NCBI GenBank assembly: GCA_020852515.1
Contig: JADZAS010000013.1
Location: forward strand, 62,001 to 126,000
Reading direction: 5' to 3'
Source: Phycisphaerales bacterium
GTDB taxonomy: Bacteria; Planctomycetota; Phycisphaerae; Phycisphaerales; UBA5793
DNA: 64,000 nucleotides
In this document: in pieces, positions 62,281 through 64,000 of the stretch
Layout: every line of letters starts with the position of its first letter
Numbering within the stretch: the first letter of the stretch is position 1
Position numbers and translations under genes: made by a program
The notes under the pieces: model-generated
Seen by the model: only the letters and a program-made list of their open reading frames with translations
Databases searched by the model: none
What the model was told of the DNA's origin: nothing

Positions 62281-63666
62281 ATGTCAGCGAACCTCGAAGC
62301 AGCATTGATGCTCTCCGTTTCCGGTGCGCGCGGCATCGTCGGCCGGTCGATGACGCCCGCGGTGGCGGCGCGGCTGACCCGCGCCTTTGCCCAGGATCTG
62401 ATCGACCGCTCAGCACGCCGCGGAACCGTCGTCATCGGCCGGGATGGCCGGCCCTCGGGAGCCGATCTCGAAGCGGTGGCAGCGGCAACGCTGGACGCCA
62501 TGGGCTTCCAGCCCGTTCGCCTGGGAGTCGCCACCACGCCCACCACCGCCATCATGGTCGCGCACCTCGGCGCCGTCGGTGGAATCGTCATCACGGCCAG
62601 CCACAACCCCATCGAGTGGAACGGCATCAAGTTCCTCACCGCGCGCGGCTCCGCGCCCGGCGCTATCGACGCTCAGCGCATTATCGATCGATTCAGAAAC
62701 TTCGAGGGAGATGACGCAACGCCGCAGGCGGGCGCGAGCGCTGCTCGTGATGAGTCCGCCGCGCGCGTTCACGTCGAGCGCATCCTGGCGCACATCGAAC
62801 CGGCGCCGATCGCGGCGCGGCGCTTCAAGGTCGTGCTCGATTCCGTGAATGCGTCAGGTGGCGCGGCGGGGCGTCTGCTGCTCGAGCGACTCGGCGCCCA
62901 GATCGTTCACCTCAACGGCGAGCCGACCGGCGTCTTCGCGCACACTCCGGAACCGATGCGCGAAAACCTGACCGACCTCGCGGCTCAGGTCGCCGCACAT
63001 GAAGCCGACGTCGGTTTCGCCCAGGACCCGGATGCCGACCGCCTGGCCATCATTGACGAACGCGGTCGCTACATCGGCGAAGAGTACACATTCGTTCTGG
63101 CCGCTGAGCAAGTGCTGGCGCAGAGCGGTGGCGGAAAAAGCGTCGCGGTCAATCTTTCTTCGAGTCGCATGATCGACGACGTGGCGGCCAGCCACGGCTC
63201 GCGCGTCTTCCGGACTCCGGTAGGCGAGGCGAACGTCGTCGAGGCCATGGTGCGGCACGGCTGCGCCCTCGGCGGCGAAGGAAACGGCGGCGTGATCTGG
63301 CCCGAGATCTGCTTCGTGCGCGACAGCCTCAGCGGCATGGCGCTGGTCCTGTCGCTGCTGGCCCGGCGCGGCACGGCTCTGAGCGAGATCGTTTCCGCCA
63401 TGCCGTCTTATGCCATCGAGAAGAGCAAGTGCGCCATTCGACCGGGTCTGGCGCAGCGAGCCATCGACGCCCTCGCCTCGCGCTACCGCGAAGCGCGGCA
63501 GGACACCCAGGACGGCCTGCGCCTCGACTGGCCTGACCGCGGCTCATGGCTGCACGTGCGCGCCAGCAACACCGAGCCGATTCTGCGGCTCATCGCCGAG
63601 GCGCGCGACCAGGCAAGCGCCTCGCAGCTCGTGCGCGAGGCCCAATCAATCGTCGCGTCGCTCTGA
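62281..63666 (+). CDS. Phosphoglucosamine/phosphohexomutase
   Basis: This 461-residue enzyme of the alpha-D-phosphohexomutase family has all four motifs: VITASHNPIEWNG with phospho-acceptor Ser107, the metal loop DPDADR (Asp249, Asp251, Asp253), GGEGNGGVIWPE for sugar recognition, and RASNTEPILRL for the phosphate. The sugar loop GEGNGG is nearest to GlmM/ManB-type archaeal and planctomycete enzymes; glucosamine-phosphate and mannose-phosphate are both possible substrates. TATGCT at 62266-62271 lies 9 nt before ATG 62281 and no Shine-Dalgarno sequence is present. Confidence 0.92.
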   Translation: MSANLEAALMLSVSGARGIVGRSMTPAVAARLTRAFAQDLIDRSARRGTVVIGRDGRPSGADLEAVAAATLDAMGFQPVRLGVATTPTTAIMVAHLGAVGGIVITASHNPIEWNGIKFLTARGSAPGAIDAQRIIDRFRNFEGDDATPQAGASAARDESAARVHVERILAHIEPAPIAARRFKVVLDSVNASGGAAGRLLLERLGAQIVHLNGEPTGVFAHTPEPMRENLTDLAAQVAAHEADVGFAQDPDADRLAIIDERGRYIGEEYTFVLAAEQVLAQSGGGKSVAVNLSSSRMIDDVAASHGSRVFRTPVGEANVVEAMVRHGCALGGEGNGGVIWPEICFVRDSLSGMALVLSLLARRGTALSEIVSAMPSYAIEKSKCAIRPGLAQRAIDALASRYREARQDTQDGLRLDWPDRGSWLHVRASNTEPILRLIAEARDQASASQLVREAQSIVASL

Positions 63667-63670
63667 GCGG

Positions 63671-64000
63671 TCAGCGACCCGGATTGGCGCCCTCGCGTTC
63701 CTGCTCGGCCTCTCGCGCCATGTCCTCGCTGAATTGCATGGTCTGGCGGAGCATGCTGCGAATCTGCCGCAGCGCCTTCTGCTGCTCGGTTTCCTCCGGC
63801 ACGTCGGGCTTGGGCGCCCGATCCTGCTGGGCCGGGTTGAGCACCGCGGCGATCTGTTCGATGGCCGCGACCACGTAGCCGCGCTTCTGGCGGTAGAGGT
63901 CATCCTGCTTCTGCTGCTGCTGCTCATCCATGAGCAGGTCCTTGGCGTCAAAAGGCATCTGCTCTGCGGAGACGGCTTCGTCGGCAAAGGCCGCCATGCC
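63671..64000 (-). CDS. Gln-rich coiled-coil protein, cut by window edge
   Basis: A minus-strand frame runs from the right edge to TGA 63671; about 110 residues are visible. It contains DEQQQQKQDDLYRQKRGYVV, PKPDVPEETEQQKALRQIRS and FSEDMAREAEQEREGANP, typical of a charged coiled coil. An ATG at 63997 could be the start, but the frame is open to the edge, so the true N terminus may lie outside. No family is recognised. It is convergent with the phosphohexomutase (4 bp between). Confidence 0.6.
   Translation of the reverse strand, partial: GMAAFADEAVSAEQMPFDAKDLLMDEQQQQKQDDLYRQKRGYVVAAIEQIAAVLNPAQQDRAPKPDVPEETEQQKALRQIRSMLRQTMQFSEDMAREAEQEREGANPGR

Overview
The window is GC-rich bacterial chromosome. 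Several features together point to the Planctomycetota, probably the Phycisphaerae: a spc operon without rpmD, two adjacent ClpP genes, exported proteins with zinc ribbons of the CPxCGY...CPECG type, prepilin-like proteins with a FADGHVD tail, and many large exported proteins with von Willebrand or beta-propeller domains. This placement is inferred from gene content, not from a tree. I saw no tRNA, rRNA, CRISPR array, insertion sequence or phage gene.

Layout. 1-3600: the cut-off end of an exported protein gene, then a large exported thioredoxin/beta-propeller protein. 3601-15654: one minus-strand S10-spc operon from rpsJ to secY, with a good sigma-70 promoter at 15805-15832. It stops at secY, lacks L30, and encodes an L22 that carries an N-terminal helix-turn-helix domain. 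15879-27438: exported and membrane proteins, mostly of unknown function (PHP-domain lipoprotein, DUF302, DUF1573, a 12-cysteine protein, a prepilin-like protein, a mutarotase-like lipoprotein) plus a methyltransferase. 27537-34803: an orphan FliN-like protein, a sarcosine/N-methyl amino acid oxidase, a BatA-like VWA protein, SurE, RidA, a seven-iron ferredoxin and GAPDH. 34974-44013: an aminotransferase, a DUF2330 protein, the clpP1-clpP2 pair, a degenerate peptidoglycan amidase, a protein kinase and a sugar transferase. 44421-53951: an exported protein, zinc-ribbon membrane proteins, a BNR-repeat protein, a cobalamin adenosyltransferase, a TPR protein, and an ECF sigma factor paired with a membrane VWA protein. 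54178-64000: divergent Na+-coupled amino acid transporters, two tandem paralogous exported proteins, a PTPS-family enzyme, an HD-GYP protein, a phosphohexomutase and a cut-off coiled-coil protein.

Themes. Five exported proteins (1-938, 18634, 44421, 58228, 59288) share one C-terminal module, and three of their genes end in the same CCCGGCAC...GTGCCGGG terminator. About ten genes have a TANNNT hexamer 6-10 nt before the start codon and no Shine-Dalgarno sequence, which suggests frequent leaderless transcription. Several enzymes have altered key residues: ClpP2 has Asn in place of the catalytic Asp, the amidase has lost zinc ligands, S14 has lost its zinc site, and the PTPS enzyme has the ExxHGH motif.
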